This document shows, in pieces, positions 43,733-52,980 of a stretch of DNA of 64,000 bases. The stretch is from an uncultured Saprospiraceae bacterium. GTDB lineage: Bacteria > Bacteroidota > Bacteroidia > Chitinophagales > Saprospiraceae. Under the pieces are notes generated by a model. It made no database searches. It saw nothing but the letters and a program-made list of their open reading frames with translations, and was not told the DNA's origin. Position numbers and translations under genes: made by a program. Positions within the stretch are counted from its first letter, which is position 1; every line of letters begins with the position of its first letter. The stretch is taken from the NCBI GenBank assembly GCA_937139495.1, contig CAKZQC010000006.1:62001-126000 (forward strand), in the 5' to 3' direction.

Positions 43733-46700
43733 ATGAAAAAAATATTATTCATTGTACTCGCACTGATGAGTTGGTGCCAAGTTACCATTGCCCAAACAAC
43801 GGCAATTCCAGATGCTAATTTTGAAGCAAAACTAATTTCTTTAGGGATTGATTCTGACGGATTGGTCAACGGACAAATATTGGATAGTGACGCAGCGGCT
43901 GTTACAACACTTCAGTTGACGAGTAGCAATATTACCGATTTGACAGGCATCGCGGCGTTCACGAGTCTAAACAAGCTGACTTGCGACCACAATAATATCC
44001 CAACATTCGATGTTAGCCAGACTTCAATTGATACCTTGTCTTGCGTCAATAACAATATTGTTACACTTGTTTTGCCCACTAGTGGCACTATCAAAAAGCT
44101 GACTTGTCGTCAGAATCAGTTGACGAGTTTGTCACTTGCAGCACAGACCAATTTGCAATATTTAGACATGGGTATCAACTCAATAGCCACACTAAACCTG
44201 ACGACCAATACCGCATTGACGGAGCTACAATGCACTAATAATAGTCTTACGAGCATTGACTTAACGAACAATACTTTATTGACAATTTTGTACTTAGGAC
44301 ACAATCAATTATCGTCAATTAATTTGGCGAACAATACCTTATTGACCGATTTGAGAATTGGAAATAACTTCCTAACGACTGTAGATGTATCTAACAATAC
44401 CGCTTTAGATATTCTTGATATTTATTTCAATCAATTGACGGCAATAAATTTGAATGCGAATACGGCACTAAGAGAATTGTACTTTTCTTACAACCAATTG
44501 ACTACGATTGATTTATCTAATCAAGTAGTACTAGAAAAAATTGAAGGAACACATAATCAATTGACGCAGTTGGATTTTAGCGGAAATCCAGTTATTGATG
44601 AAATCTACGTCAAAAACAATCAGCTGACGAGTATTGACTTAACAAGTAATGCGTTGTGTTCTTACATAGATGCCTCGAATAATCAACTAACAGCCATTGA
44701 TTTTACGAATAATACCGCAATCCTTCATATCAATCTTACTTTTAATCAATTGACTAGTATAGATGTTTCCAATAATCTAGTCCTAGACCAGCTAAAAATC
44801 TCCCACAATCAATTGGGAACATTAGATTTGACGAACAACACGGCACTTTCTACTGTACTGGCAGATGTCTGCCAATTGACCAATGTGATGCTACCAAATA
44901 GTACTTTTTTGCAGACTATAAGTTTCATTAATAATCAATTGACTAGTATAGATGTGAGTGGTTGTCCGAGCTTGATGTATATACAGATGTCTTTCAATTT
45001 TTTACGAACTATTGATGTCACTAACAATCCAGGATTGCTTTACATCAATGTTTCTTCGAATCAATTAAGTCAATTAAATCTAAGTGCTAATAATAATTTG
45101 GCAGATGTTATTACTATCAATAATAGCCCTGGGTTGTCTATTTGTGTGAGCGATCTTTTGTTGGTAAGAGCCTCTTGGCAGGAAGATACAAATGCCGTTT
45201 ATACCACAAGTTGTGGTACTGATGCGGTGCAAGTGAACGTAAGTGTAGATGCCAACAACAATTGTTTAATAGACAGCACAGAGTTGGTTTTGGCGAACCA
45301 AATTATTCAGTTCGAACGTCAAAGCGATGGAAATATGCTTCATTTTTACACGTACGATACCGCCAATCCACACCCTTTTTATTTAGATACAGGTACGTAT
45401 ATCGTAACTATAGCTAACCATCATTCTTATTGGCAGCCTTGTGTGCCTATTCAGATATTGACCATTGATACCAATGCTGTATTGCAGGAGGTCGATTTTT
45501 CGATGCAGGCAGTTGTCTTTTGTCCGTTCTTGGAAGTTGATATGTCTGCTCCATTTTTGCGCATGACAGGAGGAGGAAGCTCTTACACCATATCTTATTG
45601 CAATACGGGGACCGATGTGGCACAGAATGCTTATGTAGAGGTTGATTTAGATACAGATTTAAACTACATAGGAGCAAGTCTCCCATTGATTAGTCAAACA
45701 GGTACTCTTTATCGATTTGATGTAGGGAATCTCCTTGCAGGAGAATGTGGTTCATTCAATGTACAAGTAGTCGTCGATACTTCTTCTTTGATTGGACAAA
45801 CTCATTGTACTAATGTACATATTTATCCAGATAGTATTTGTTCGCCAGTTATTAGTGTCCCGAGTGTTGTCGGTAGTGCTAGCTGTCAAAATGATACGGT
45901 CATTTTCTATCTCGAAAATGTAGGTGCAAATATGTTGCAGGGGCAACAATATGAAATATTTGAAGATAATGTTGCGATGCGAACAGGAACCGTTCAGCTC
46001 AATAATGGACAGGCTACAACCATAACTCAGGCAGCTAATCTAGAATATACTTACCGAATAGAGGTAGCACAAGTATCTAATTACCCAGCCATATTAGGTG
46101 ATCATACTTTTTCTTTAGCAATAGAAGGCTGTCGCCCCAATACCAATGGAGGTTTCAATACAGGATTTATTACACAGTTTTCCAATGGACTTGGTCAGCC
46201 TGCACAAGCGATTGATTGTCAACAAAACATAGCCGCTTATGACCCTAACGACAAAGCGGCACAACCTGCAGGTTATGGCAATCAACATTATATTGATAGC
46301 CTTACCGCCATTGACTACAAAGTCAGATTTCAGAATACAGGTAATGATACGGCATTCAATATCGTGATTTTGGATACCTTGTCGCCTTTTGTAGATGTCA
46401 GTACACTTACGATGGGAGCGAGCTCACACGCCTACAATTGGTCAATAGAGAGTGGAAATGTATTGAGAGTAGATTTCTCCAATATTATGCTAGTGGATAG
46501 TAATGCTAACGAACCCTTATCGCACGGATTTTTCAGATACAGAATAGCACAGCAACCCAATAATGCCTTGGGTTCTGTTATCTACAACCAAGCAGCCATT
46601 TATTTCGATTACAATCCGCCTATTTTTACGAATACTACTTTCCATACGATAGGAGAGGACTTTGTTACCAAAATTTACTTGACATTGGATAACGTGCCTG

Positions 46701-46954
46701 ATTATGAATTGAATATAAAAGCATTTCCAAATCCATTTGAGACCAGCACGACAGTAGTTGTCGAAGATAGAATATTTGAAACGTTAGAACTACAGGTATT
46801 TGATTTGTTGGGCAGACAAGTAATTTATCAACAAAATACTCAAAGTGATAGAATAGAACTGAAAAGAGGAAAACTAGAACAAGGTTTTTATATCTTTCAG
46901 CTCTTAGGAGATGGACAACAACTTGGTACAGGCAAATTGAAAGTAGCCGAGTAA
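43733..46954 (+). CDS. Leucine-rich-repeat T9SS surface protein, copy 1
   Basis: 1073 residues with signal peptide (ending SWCQVTIAQ). The mature N-terminus is the standard Bacteroidota LRR opening (AIPDANFEAKLISLGIDSDG). Some 15-18 short LRR units of the pattern NNQLTSIDLTxNTALxxL run to about residue 460. A DUF11-like beta domain (FLRMTGGGSSYTISYCNTG) and a second such domain (NIAAYDPNDKAAQPAGY, then FNIVILDTLSPFVDVSTL) follow. It ends with a T9SS sorting domain (AFPNPFETSTTVVVED, DLLGRQVIYQQ, QGFYIFQLLGDG). It is a probable surface-bound recognition or adhesion protein. The next gene is a paralogue; conserved ends flank a divergent LRR core. Confidence 0.92.
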   Translation: MKKILFIVLALMSWCQVTIAQTTAIPDANFEAKLISLGIDSDGLVNGQILDSDAAAVTTLQLTSSNITDLTGIAAFTSLNKLTCDHNNIPTFDVSQTSIDTLSCVNNNIVTLVLPTSGTIKKLTCRQNQLTSLSLAAQTNLQYLDMGINSIATLNLTTNTALTELQCTNNSLTSIDLTNNTLLTILYLGHNQLSSINLANNTLLTDLRIGNNFLTTVDVSNNTALDILDIYFNQLTAINLNANTALRELYFSYNQLTTIDLSNQVVLEKIEGTHNQLTQLDFSGNPVIDEIYVKNNQLTSIDLTSNALCSYIDASNNQLTAIDFTNNTAILHINLTFNQLTSIDVSNNLVLDQLKISHNQLGTLDLTNNTALSTVLADVCQLTNVMLPNSTFLQTISFINNQLTSIDVSGCPSLMYIQMSFNFLRTIDVTNNPGLLYINVSSNQLSQLNLSANNNLADVITINNSPGLSICVSDLLLVRASWQEDTNAVYTTSCGTDAVQVNVSVDANNNCLIDSTELVLANQIIQFERQSDGNMLHFYTYDTANPHPFYLDTGTYIVTIANHHSYWQPCVPIQILTIDTNAVLQEVDFSMQAVVFCPFLEVDMSAPFLRMTGGGSSYTISYCNTGTDVAQNAYVEVDLDTDLNYIGASLPLISQTGTLYRFDVGNLLAGECGSFNVQVVVDTSSLIGQTHCTNVHIYPDSICSPVISVPSVVGSASCQNDTVIFYLENVGANMLQGQQYEIFEDNVAMRTGTVQLNNGQATTITQAANLEYTYRIEVAQVSNYPAILGDHTFSLAIEGCRPNTNGGFNTGFITQFSNGLGQPAQAIDCQQNIAAYDPNDKAAQPAGYGNQHYIDSLTAIDYKVRFQNTGNDTAFNIVILDTLSPFVDVSTLTMGASSHAYNWSIESGNVLRVDFSNIMLVDSNANEPLSHGFFRYRIAQQPNNALGSVIYNQAAIYFDYNPPIFTNTTFHTIGEDFVTKIYLTLDNVPDYELNIKAFPNPFETSTTVVVEDRIFETLELQVFDLLGRQVIYQQNTQSDRIELKRGKLEQGFYIFQLLGDGQQLGTGKLKVAE

Positions 46955-46988
46955 GGGGAATACGATTTTTTATTAAAATACTTCAAAG

Positions 46989-47023
46989 GAGTCAGGTTAT
47001 TTCAAATAGTCTGACTCTTTTTA
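46989..47023 (+). terminator. Rho-independent terminator after LRR gene 1
   Basis: GAGTCAG pairs with CTGACTC, followed by TTTTT. It lies 35 bases past the stop codon. Confidence 0.8.
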
Positions 47024-47364
47024 TTTCAATTCAATAAAATAATTTTTTCGATGAAAAGTGAATAAATTTGCGATCGTTGTACTTTCAGTTTTTCTAGGTT
47101 TGGAACTTGTTTTTTGATTATTGGTGCTAGTTTAATTTATTAGGTAAACTAGTGTTTTTAGAATTGTTTTTTCGTTGTTCGCTAAGTTAATAAAAGAGTA
47201 TTAGTCTATAATTGTTGATTGCGGACGAGAAATGAACGTATTATATAAAAGCTTAATTTTGTACAAATAGTCGTTAGTTTAGAACAGTAATTAGTTAGCT
47301 GTTGTGCCTATTCTGAAGGTGTTAAAAAAATACAAGAGAAATGAATATTCTATTTTATTTGTCG
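47024..47364. other. Intergenic region before LRR gene 2
   Basis: About 340 AT-rich bases. A hairpin CTAGTTTA/TAAACTAG lies at 47127-47152, followed by TGTTTTTA. The last part begins the duplicated leader, shared with 43421 onward. No gene is seen apart from the possible 20-codon frame at 47341. Confidence 0.5.
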
Positions 47365-47395
47365 TTGTTAGTGCTCTTTTTTGCGAGTATGTTTG
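47365..47395 (+). promoter_or_regulatory. Promoter of LRR gene 2 (duplicated)
   Basis: TTG at 47365-47367, 20 bases, then TATGTTTG at 47388-47395. Near-identical surroundings to the LRR-1 promoter. The predicted leader is about 115 nt and lacks the MITE-like element. Confidence 0.65.
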
Positions 47396-47516
47396 TATCG
47401 TGAAAGGAATCAAACTTAATAATTAAACACCATATAGAAGCTTTTTTCCATTGCTATGGTTAGTGAGAACTACTCTTATCTAAGCTCCTATTTGTGTCAA
47501 TAAATCAAATAAAAAC

Positions 47517-50237
47517 ATGAAAAATATACTATACTTACTATCCATAATGATAGGACTGTACCAGCCAATAGCTGCCCAAACAACGGCGATTCCAGATGCT
47601 AATTTTGAAGCAAAACTAATTTCTTTAGGAATTGATTCTGACGGATTGGTCAACGGACAAATATTGGATAGTGACGCGGCGGCTGTTACAGGGACGCTAC
47701 GAGTTAGTTCTAGCAATATCTCAGATTTGACAGGTATTCAGTCGTTTGTCAATATTTCAAGCATTATTTGTGATAGTAATCAAATTTCGACAATAAATGT
47801 CAGTAATCTTTCTATTGTACAACTGTGGTGTGGGCATAATCAAATCACTAATATCGTACTGCCTACGGCAGGTACCATTACAAATTTTGTTTGTGTCAAT
47901 AATCAGCTAACTGGTGTAAATGTATCGGGGCAACTAAATTTAAGTACTTTTTGGTGTGCCAATAATCAAATGACAGGGATTTATGTAGGGCTCAATACAG
48001 TGCTGGAGAGCCTTGTTTGCGAAAACAATAACTTAACAACGCTTGATGTTACCAACAATCCCCTGCTGAGAAATTTAAGCTGTTCTAATAATCAAATTAG
48101 TAGTATAGACTTAACCAATAATTCCAACTTACATTACTTGGTCATAAGCAACAACCCACTCAATGGTGTTTTTGATGTTACCAATAATACTGCCTTGATT
48201 TCTTTGTCTTGCAATGGAATTGGCTTGACGAGTATAGATGTTTCTAATTTATCCTCATTGCAGTACTTATATGTTAGCGATAATCAGCTAACAGCACTTG
48301 ATGTGTCCAATAATCTTGATCTTAGGCAACTCGGTATTAGTGACAATCAAATTACGAGTATTGACTTATCTGATCATATAGGTTTGAGTGGGCTGTATTG
48401 TACACAAAACCGTCCTTTTTTGAGAATTTGTGTCAGAGATCTAAGTTTCGTCAGGAGTGTATGGGAAAAAGATTTGACGGCTATTTATACTACAGGCTGT
48501 GGGACAAATGCGGTTCAAGTTCAAGTCGTAATAGATTCTAATAACAACTGTTTGGTTGAGAGCAACGAACCTATATTATCTAATCAAATTGTCAAGTTTG
48601 AGCGTCAAAGTGATGGAGATATTAGTTATTTTTCTACTTATGGTAATACTGGTACGTATCCTTTTTATATCGACACAGGAATGTATATTGTTTCGGTAGT
48701 ATCGACTCACCCGTATTGGCAACTGTGTTCTACCAATCAAGTTTTTACGGTAGATACAACCATTAGTTCACAGCAGGTTAGTTTCTCTATTCAGCCAACG
48801 ATTTCTTGTCCGTATCTGACAGTAGATATAGCTGCTCCATTTCTGCGCATGACAGGCGGTGGCAGTGCTTATACTGTTTCTTATTGCAACACAGGAACAG
48901 CTACGGCACAAAATGCCTATGTAGAAGTAGATTTAGACAATGATTTGAATTATGTGAGTGCTACCTTGCCCTTGATTAGTCAAGTAGGTAGTCGTTATCG
49001 TTTCGATATTGGCAATGTGCCAGCAGGACAATGCGGTTCTTTCGATATACAAACAGTCGTAGATACCAGCTCCTTGATAGGGCAAACGCATTGTACGCAA
49101 GTGCACATCTATCCCGATAGCCTTTGTTTGCCTAGTTTCAACCTTCCGACAGTGAGCGGAGAGGTTAATTGCCAGAATGATACTGTTTTGTTTAGGTTAG
49201 AAAATACTGGTGTGACGATGTCGCAGACACATCAATATGAAATATTTGAAGATAATATTGCGATGCGAGGAGGGGTTATACAGCTCAATAATGGACAAAC
49301 AATGTTGATTGCGCAGGCTGCAAACATGGGAAAAACCTACCGAATAGAAGTAGATCAAAGTCCAAATTATCCTGCTATACTAGGTGATGCTGTATTTTCT
49401 TTGACTACAGAGGGCTGTCGCCCCAATGCTAATGGCGAATTTAATACAGGTTTTGTGACGCAGTTTTCAAACGGACTAAGCCAGCCTACTCAAGCGATTG
49501 ACTGCCAACAAAACATAGCAGCTTATGACCCTAACGACAAAGCGGCACAACCCGCAGGTTATGACAATCAACATTATATTTATGCCAATATTGCGATTGA
49601 TTACAAAATCAGATTTCAGAATACAGGTAATGACACGGCGTTCAATATCGTGATTTTGGATACGCTTTCGCCATTGGTCGATATAGGATCCTTGACGATG
49701 GGAGCGAGCTCGCACGCCTACAATTGGTCGATACAAGACGGTAATGTATTGAGAGTTGATTTTCAGAATATTATGCTAGTGGATAGCAATGCCAACGAAC
49801 CCTTGTCGCACGGATTTTTCAGATACAGAATAGCACAGCAGCCCAATAATGCGTTGGGTTCGGTTATCTATAATCAAGCAGCCATTTATTTCGATTACAA
49901 TCCGCCTATTTTTACGAATACTACTTTCCATACGATAGGAGATAATTTTGTTACCAATACTTACTTGACATTAGACAAGGTTTCGGACGATGCTTTGAAT
50001 GTGACTACATTTCCCAATCCATTCCAGACGAGTACAACTATTGCGATAGAAGGAAAAATGTTTGATAAATTGGAGGTGCAAGTATTTGATTTACTAGGCA
50101 GACAAGTAAGCTATCAGCAAGCAAGACAAAGCGATAGAGTAGAATTACAAAGAGGAAAGCTAGAACAAGGTTTTTATGTTTTTCAACTTATTGGAGATGG
50201 TGAGTTGCTTAGTACAGGGAAGTTGAAAGTAGAGTGA
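47517..50237 (+). CDS. Leucine-rich-repeat T9SS surface protein, copy 2
   Basis: 906-residue paralogue of the preceding gene. The signal peptide differs (MKNILYLLSIMIGLYQPIAAQ), but the next 37 residues are nearly identical (AIPDANFEAKLISLGIDSDG). The LRR block is shorter (about 10-12 units) and diverged. The DUF11-like domains and the T9SS domain (TFPNPFQTSTTIAIEG, DLLGRQVSYQQ) are again very close, down to long identical DNA runs. Same likely role as copy 1. The pattern of conserved ends around a variable recognition core suggests gene conversion at the ends or diversifying change in the LRRs. Confidence 0.92.
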   Translation: MKNILYLLSIMIGLYQPIAAQTTAIPDANFEAKLISLGIDSDGLVNGQILDSDAAAVTGTLRVSSSNISDLTGIQSFVNISSIICDSNQISTINVSNLSIVQLWCGHNQITNIVLPTAGTITNFVCVNNQLTGVNVSGQLNLSTFWCANNQMTGIYVGLNTVLESLVCENNNLTTLDVTNNPLLRNLSCSNNQISSIDLTNNSNLHYLVISNNPLNGVFDVTNNTALISLSCNGIGLTSIDVSNLSSLQYLYVSDNQLTALDVSNNLDLRQLGISDNQITSIDLSDHIGLSGLYCTQNRPFLRICVRDLSFVRSVWEKDLTAIYTTGCGTNAVQVQVVIDSNNNCLVESNEPILSNQIVKFERQSDGDISYFSTYGNTGTYPFYIDTGMYIVSVVSTHPYWQLCSTNQVFTVDTTISSQQVSFSIQPTISCPYLTVDIAAPFLRMTGGGSAYTVSYCNTGTATAQNAYVEVDLDNDLNYVSATLPLISQVGSRYRFDIGNVPAGQCGSFDIQTVVDTSSLIGQTHCTQVHIYPDSLCLPSFNLPTVSGEVNCQNDTVLFRLENTGVTMSQTHQYEIFEDNIAMRGGVIQLNNGQTMLIAQAANMGKTYRIEVDQSPNYPAILGDAVFSLTTEGCRPNANGEFNTGFVTQFSNGLSQPTQAIDCQQNIAAYDPNDKAAQPAGYDNQHYIYANIAIDYKIRFQNTGNDTAFNIVILDTLSPLVDIGSLTMGASSHAYNWSIQDGNVLRVDFQNIMLVDSNANEPLSHGFFRYRIAQQPNNALGSVIYNQAAIYFDYNPPIFTNTTFHTIGDNFVTNTYLTLDKVSDDALNVTTFPNPFQTSTTIAIEGKMFDKLEVQVFDLLGRQVSYQQARQSDRVELQRGKLEQGFYVFQLIGDGELLSTGKLKVE

Positions 50238-50282
50238 TTTTCTTTATATAGGAATGTGTTGGAAGGGGCAAAACATGTTGAT

Positions 50283-50325
50283 AAAAAGACTGTTGAGTTA
50301 GTAAAAGCTACTCAATGGTCTTTTT
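50283..50325 (+). terminator. Rho-independent terminator after LRR gene 2
   Basis: AAAAGACTGTTGAGT pairs with ACTCAATGGTCTTTT (mismatch in the middle), followed by TTG. It separates LRR-2 from accC. Confidence 0.85.
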
Positions 50326-50423
50326 TGTGTAGCAATATTTATTATTTTTTGTAATTTGCAGGAAATGAAGTGACTTTTTGAACAACTTCAATAGAAATTT
50401 TTAGAAAACGACAGCACATACCA

Positions 50424-51902
50424 ATGAAAAAAATACTGATAGCCAATAGGGGAGAAATAGCGATGCGTGTCATGCGTACTTGCCATGATATGGGAATACA
50501 AACGGTAGCCGTTTATTCAGAAGCGGATAGAAATGCACCACACGTGCGTTTTGCCAATGAAGCGGTTTGTTTAGGTCCTCCGCCATCGAATCAATCCTAT
50601 TTATTGGGCGACAAAATCATAGAAGTAGCCTTGGAGCTTGGAGTAGATGGGATTCACCCAGGATATGGTTTTTTGAGTGAAAATGCTGTTTTTGCTCAAA
50701 AAGTGACCGATGCAGGCATGGCTTTTATTGGTCCTAAGCCGCACGCTATCGAAATGATGGGTAGTAAATTGGCAGCTAAAGAAGCCGCCAAAAAGAATAA
50801 TATTCCACTTGTCCCTGGTACAGAAGAAGCGGTAGAAGACCACCAATTAGCAAAAAAAATAGCTATTGAGATTGGTTTTCCTATACTCATCAAAGCCTCT
50901 GCTGGAGGTGGTGGTAAGGGTATGCGTATTGTCGAAAATGTCGAAGAGCTCGACGAACAAATGGATAGAGCGATATCCGAAGCATTATCTGCTTTTGGCG
51001 ATGGTTCTGTTTTTATAGAAAAATATGTCACCTCTCCTCGACATATCGAGATACAAGTATTAGCAGATAAGCATGGCAATGTCGTGCATCTTTTTGAGCG
51101 GGAATGTTCTATACAGCGCCGCCATCAGAAGGTAGTCGAAGAAGCTCCTTCTGTAGTACTCACACCTGAATTGAGAGCCGAAATGGGCGCTTGTGCGGTA
51201 CGAGTAGCTAAGCTATGCGATTATGTAGGAGCTGGTACGGTAGAGTTTTTGCTCGATGACCAACTTAATTTCTACTTCTTGGAAATGAATACTCGCCTAC
51301 AAGTAGAACACCCTGTGACCGAAATTATAGCAGGAGTTGATTTGGTAGAGCAGCAAATACGAGTAGCGAGAGGCGAAAAATTGACTATCACGCAAGCAGA
51401 TATGCAAATACAAGGACATGCACTAGAATTGAGAGTTTATGCCGAAGATCCTGCCAACGATTTCTTGCCGAGTATCGGCAAACTAGAAGTATATCAACGC
51501 CCAACAGGGAAGGGCGTACGAGTAGATGATGGATTTGAGGAAGGTATGGATATTCCAATCTATTATGATCCGATGATTGCCAAACTGATTACTTATGGCA
51601 AGGATAGAGCAGAAGCTATCAAATTGATGCTAAAAGCCATCAAAAACTATAAAATAGAAGGCTGTGAAACAACCCTTGGTTTTGGAACGTATGTACTCGA
51701 ACACGAGGCGTTTGTATCAGGCAATTTCGATACGAATTTTGTCAAAAAGCACTTCGATTCTGCTGATTTTGGCAAAATCAACGAAAAAGAAGCAGAAATA
51801 GCCGCCCAATTAGGAGCGTACTTAGTCGCTCAACACAAACAAACTCAAAAAACAGCTCCTATCCAAAATGCAGCTAGCGCCACATGGTCTAGTCGAAAAT
51901 AA
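50424..51902 (+). CDS. accC: Acetyl-CoA carboxylase biotin carboxylase subunit
   Basis: 492-residue ATP-grasp enzyme that carboxylates biotin on the carrier protein. It starts MKKILIANRGEIAMRVMRTC, has HPGYGFLSENAVFAQ near 75-90, the ATP glycine loop SAGGGGKGMRIV, and the catalytic stretch LEMNTRLQVEHPVTEIIAG. The C-terminal lid has YYDPMIAKLITYG. Length fits a single-domain AccC with a 40-residue extra tail rich in Ala/Gln. No biotin carrier gene (accB) lies next to it; it could equally serve a related acyl-CoA carboxylase. Confidence 0.94.
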   Translation: MKKILIANRGEIAMRVMRTCHDMGIQTVAVYSEADRNAPHVRFANEAVCLGPPPSNQSYLLGDKIIEVALELGVDGIHPGYGFLSENAVFAQKVTDAGMAFIGPKPHAIEMMGSKLAAKEAAKKNNIPLVPGTEEAVEDHQLAKKIAIEIGFPILIKASAGGGGKGMRIVENVEELDEQMDRAISEALSAFGDGSVFIEKYVTSPRHIEIQVLADKHGNVVHLFERECSIQRRHQKVVEEAPSVVLTPELRAEMGACAVRVAKLCDYVGAGTVEFLLDDQLNFYFLEMNTRLQVEHPVTEIIAGVDLVEQQIRVARGEKLTITQADMQIQGHALELRVYAEDPANDFLPSIGKLEVYQRPTGKGVRVDDGFEEGMDIPIYYDPMIAKLITYGKDRAEAIKLMLKAIKNYKIEGCETTLGFGTYVLEHEAFVSGNFDTNFVKKHFDSADFGKINEKEAEIAAQLGAYLVAQHKQTQKTAPIQNAASATWSSRK

Positions 51903-51920
51903 TAGCGCACCAACAAGAGA

Positions 51921-52076
51921 AGTAAGGGCGAATTGCTATTCGCCCAACACCCACAGTAGGAAAAAAGCCAACAACAACCGAGCGGGCGAATGTCAATTCG
52001 CCCCAACGTCAAGGAAAGGGAAACCAACAGGAGGCAAAGTAAGGGCGAATTGCCATTCGCCCACACCCACAGTAGG
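51921..52076. repeat. Cluster of GGGCGAAT palindromic repeats
   Basis: Three palindromes of the type GGGCGAATTGCTATTCGCCC. The first (51921-51960) and third (52038-52076) are near-identical 39-40 bp units, each followed by the same CACAGTAGG end, 117 bases apart. The middle one (51980-52010) differs. Similar palindromes are known as dispersed intergenic repeats in many unrelated bacteria. It lies between accC and its terminator. An 83-codon reading through it is not a real gene. Confidence 0.8.
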
Positions 52077-52089
52077 CAGCGTACCTAAC

Positions 52090-52132
52090 AAAGTAAAAAA
52101 CCTTAGTCCAGCGGACTAAGGTTTTTTACTTT
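52090..52132. terminator. Strong bidirectional terminator
   Basis: A perfect 20-bp stem: AAAGTAAAAAACCTTAGTCC with its complement around AGC. It lies between accC (plus) and the TPR gene (minus) and serves both. Confidence 0.95.
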
Positions 52133-52151
52133 ATATAGAATCGAATAAGAA

Positions 52152-52916
52152 TTATTCGCCTTCTTCCCGTATCATTTTTAATTCAAATTCAGCCGCTTCT
52201 ATCAAGTGATCTACTTCCGTAGAACCCATTGCTTTCGCACCTTTGAGGTCAACCAATGCTTTCTCAAATTTCTGATTCGTCATGTAGTAAGTTGCTCTTT
52301 CTATCAATGCTTCTTTGTGCTTGCTATTGATAGCCAATGCCGCATTAAAGTTGTCGATAGCTGTGTTGTAAACCTTGCCACCTACTGCAAATTTGGCTCT
52401 ACCACACAAGTACTGATATTCGCCATTTTTTGGCTGCAATTTTACAGCTGCTTCAAAGTCAGCCAACGTATTTTTGTTGTCTAACAATTTATCGTACGCC
52501 CAAGCACGGTTGTGGTACAATCTTGCTTTTTCTTTGGCATCTTTCGCCACCTTGATACCTGCGGTATTCTGCTTTATCGCTTCTTGGTAGTTCTTTTGGT
52601 CGTGATAACACAATCCCAAAAGCTCGTACGCTTTGACGTAAGTAGCATCTTTTTCGAGCGTCATTTCAAAATCAGCAATTGCTTCCTCTAGTTTGTTGCC
52701 GTTTTTGTGTACCAATCCTCTACCGTAATAAGCGTTGGCGTAATCTGGATTGGCAGCTATAGACTTGTTATAATGACTCATAGCAGCAAAATTATCAAAA
52801 TTATTGTAAGCTTTTACACCATTGTTATAGTGCGTAATATATTCGTTTTGAGCCATTAGCCCGAAGGGCAATAAGAAGATAAAAAAAGCGGTACTTATTT
52901 TTGTAAGGAGATTCAT
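52152..52916 (-). CDS. Exported TPR protein
   Basis: 254 residues from ATG at 52914-52916, chosen because a signal peptide follows at once (NLLTKISTAFFIFLLPFGLMAQ). About six TPR units run to the end (ANAYYGRGLVHKNGNKLEEA, AYELLGLCYHDQKNYQEAIK). The longer reading from 52979 adds 21 residues before the signal. It follows the helicase gene by 64 bases in the same direction. TPR proteins of this kind hold other periplasmic partners; none can be named. Confidence 0.82.
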   Translation of the reverse strand: MNLLTKISTAFFIFLLPFGLMAQNEYITHYNNGVKAYNNFDNFAAMSHYNKSIAANPDYANAYYGRGLVHKNGNKLEEAIADFEMTLEKDATYVKAYELLGLCYHDQKNYQEAIKQNTAGIKVAKDAKEKARLYHNRAWAYDKLLDNKNTLADFEAAVKLQPKNGEYQYLCGRAKFAVGGKVYNTAIDNFNAALAINSKHKEALIERATYYMTNQKFEKALVDLKGAKAMGSTEVDHLIEAAEFELKMIREEGE

Positions 52917-52980
52917 AATTAGTTGTTTTGTAATTTGTTGCGTGAAATTATAGTTAGCTACACGCCAAAAATGTGCCATT

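Noticed and set aside
51921..52076. Possible CRISPR array
   Set aside because: Only three palindromes with unequal spacing and no cas genes; the units are palindromic intergenic repeats.
51868..52119. 83-codon frame over the GGGCGAAT repeats
   Set aside because: It reads through intergenic palindromes and the end of accC; composition follows the repeat, not a protein.
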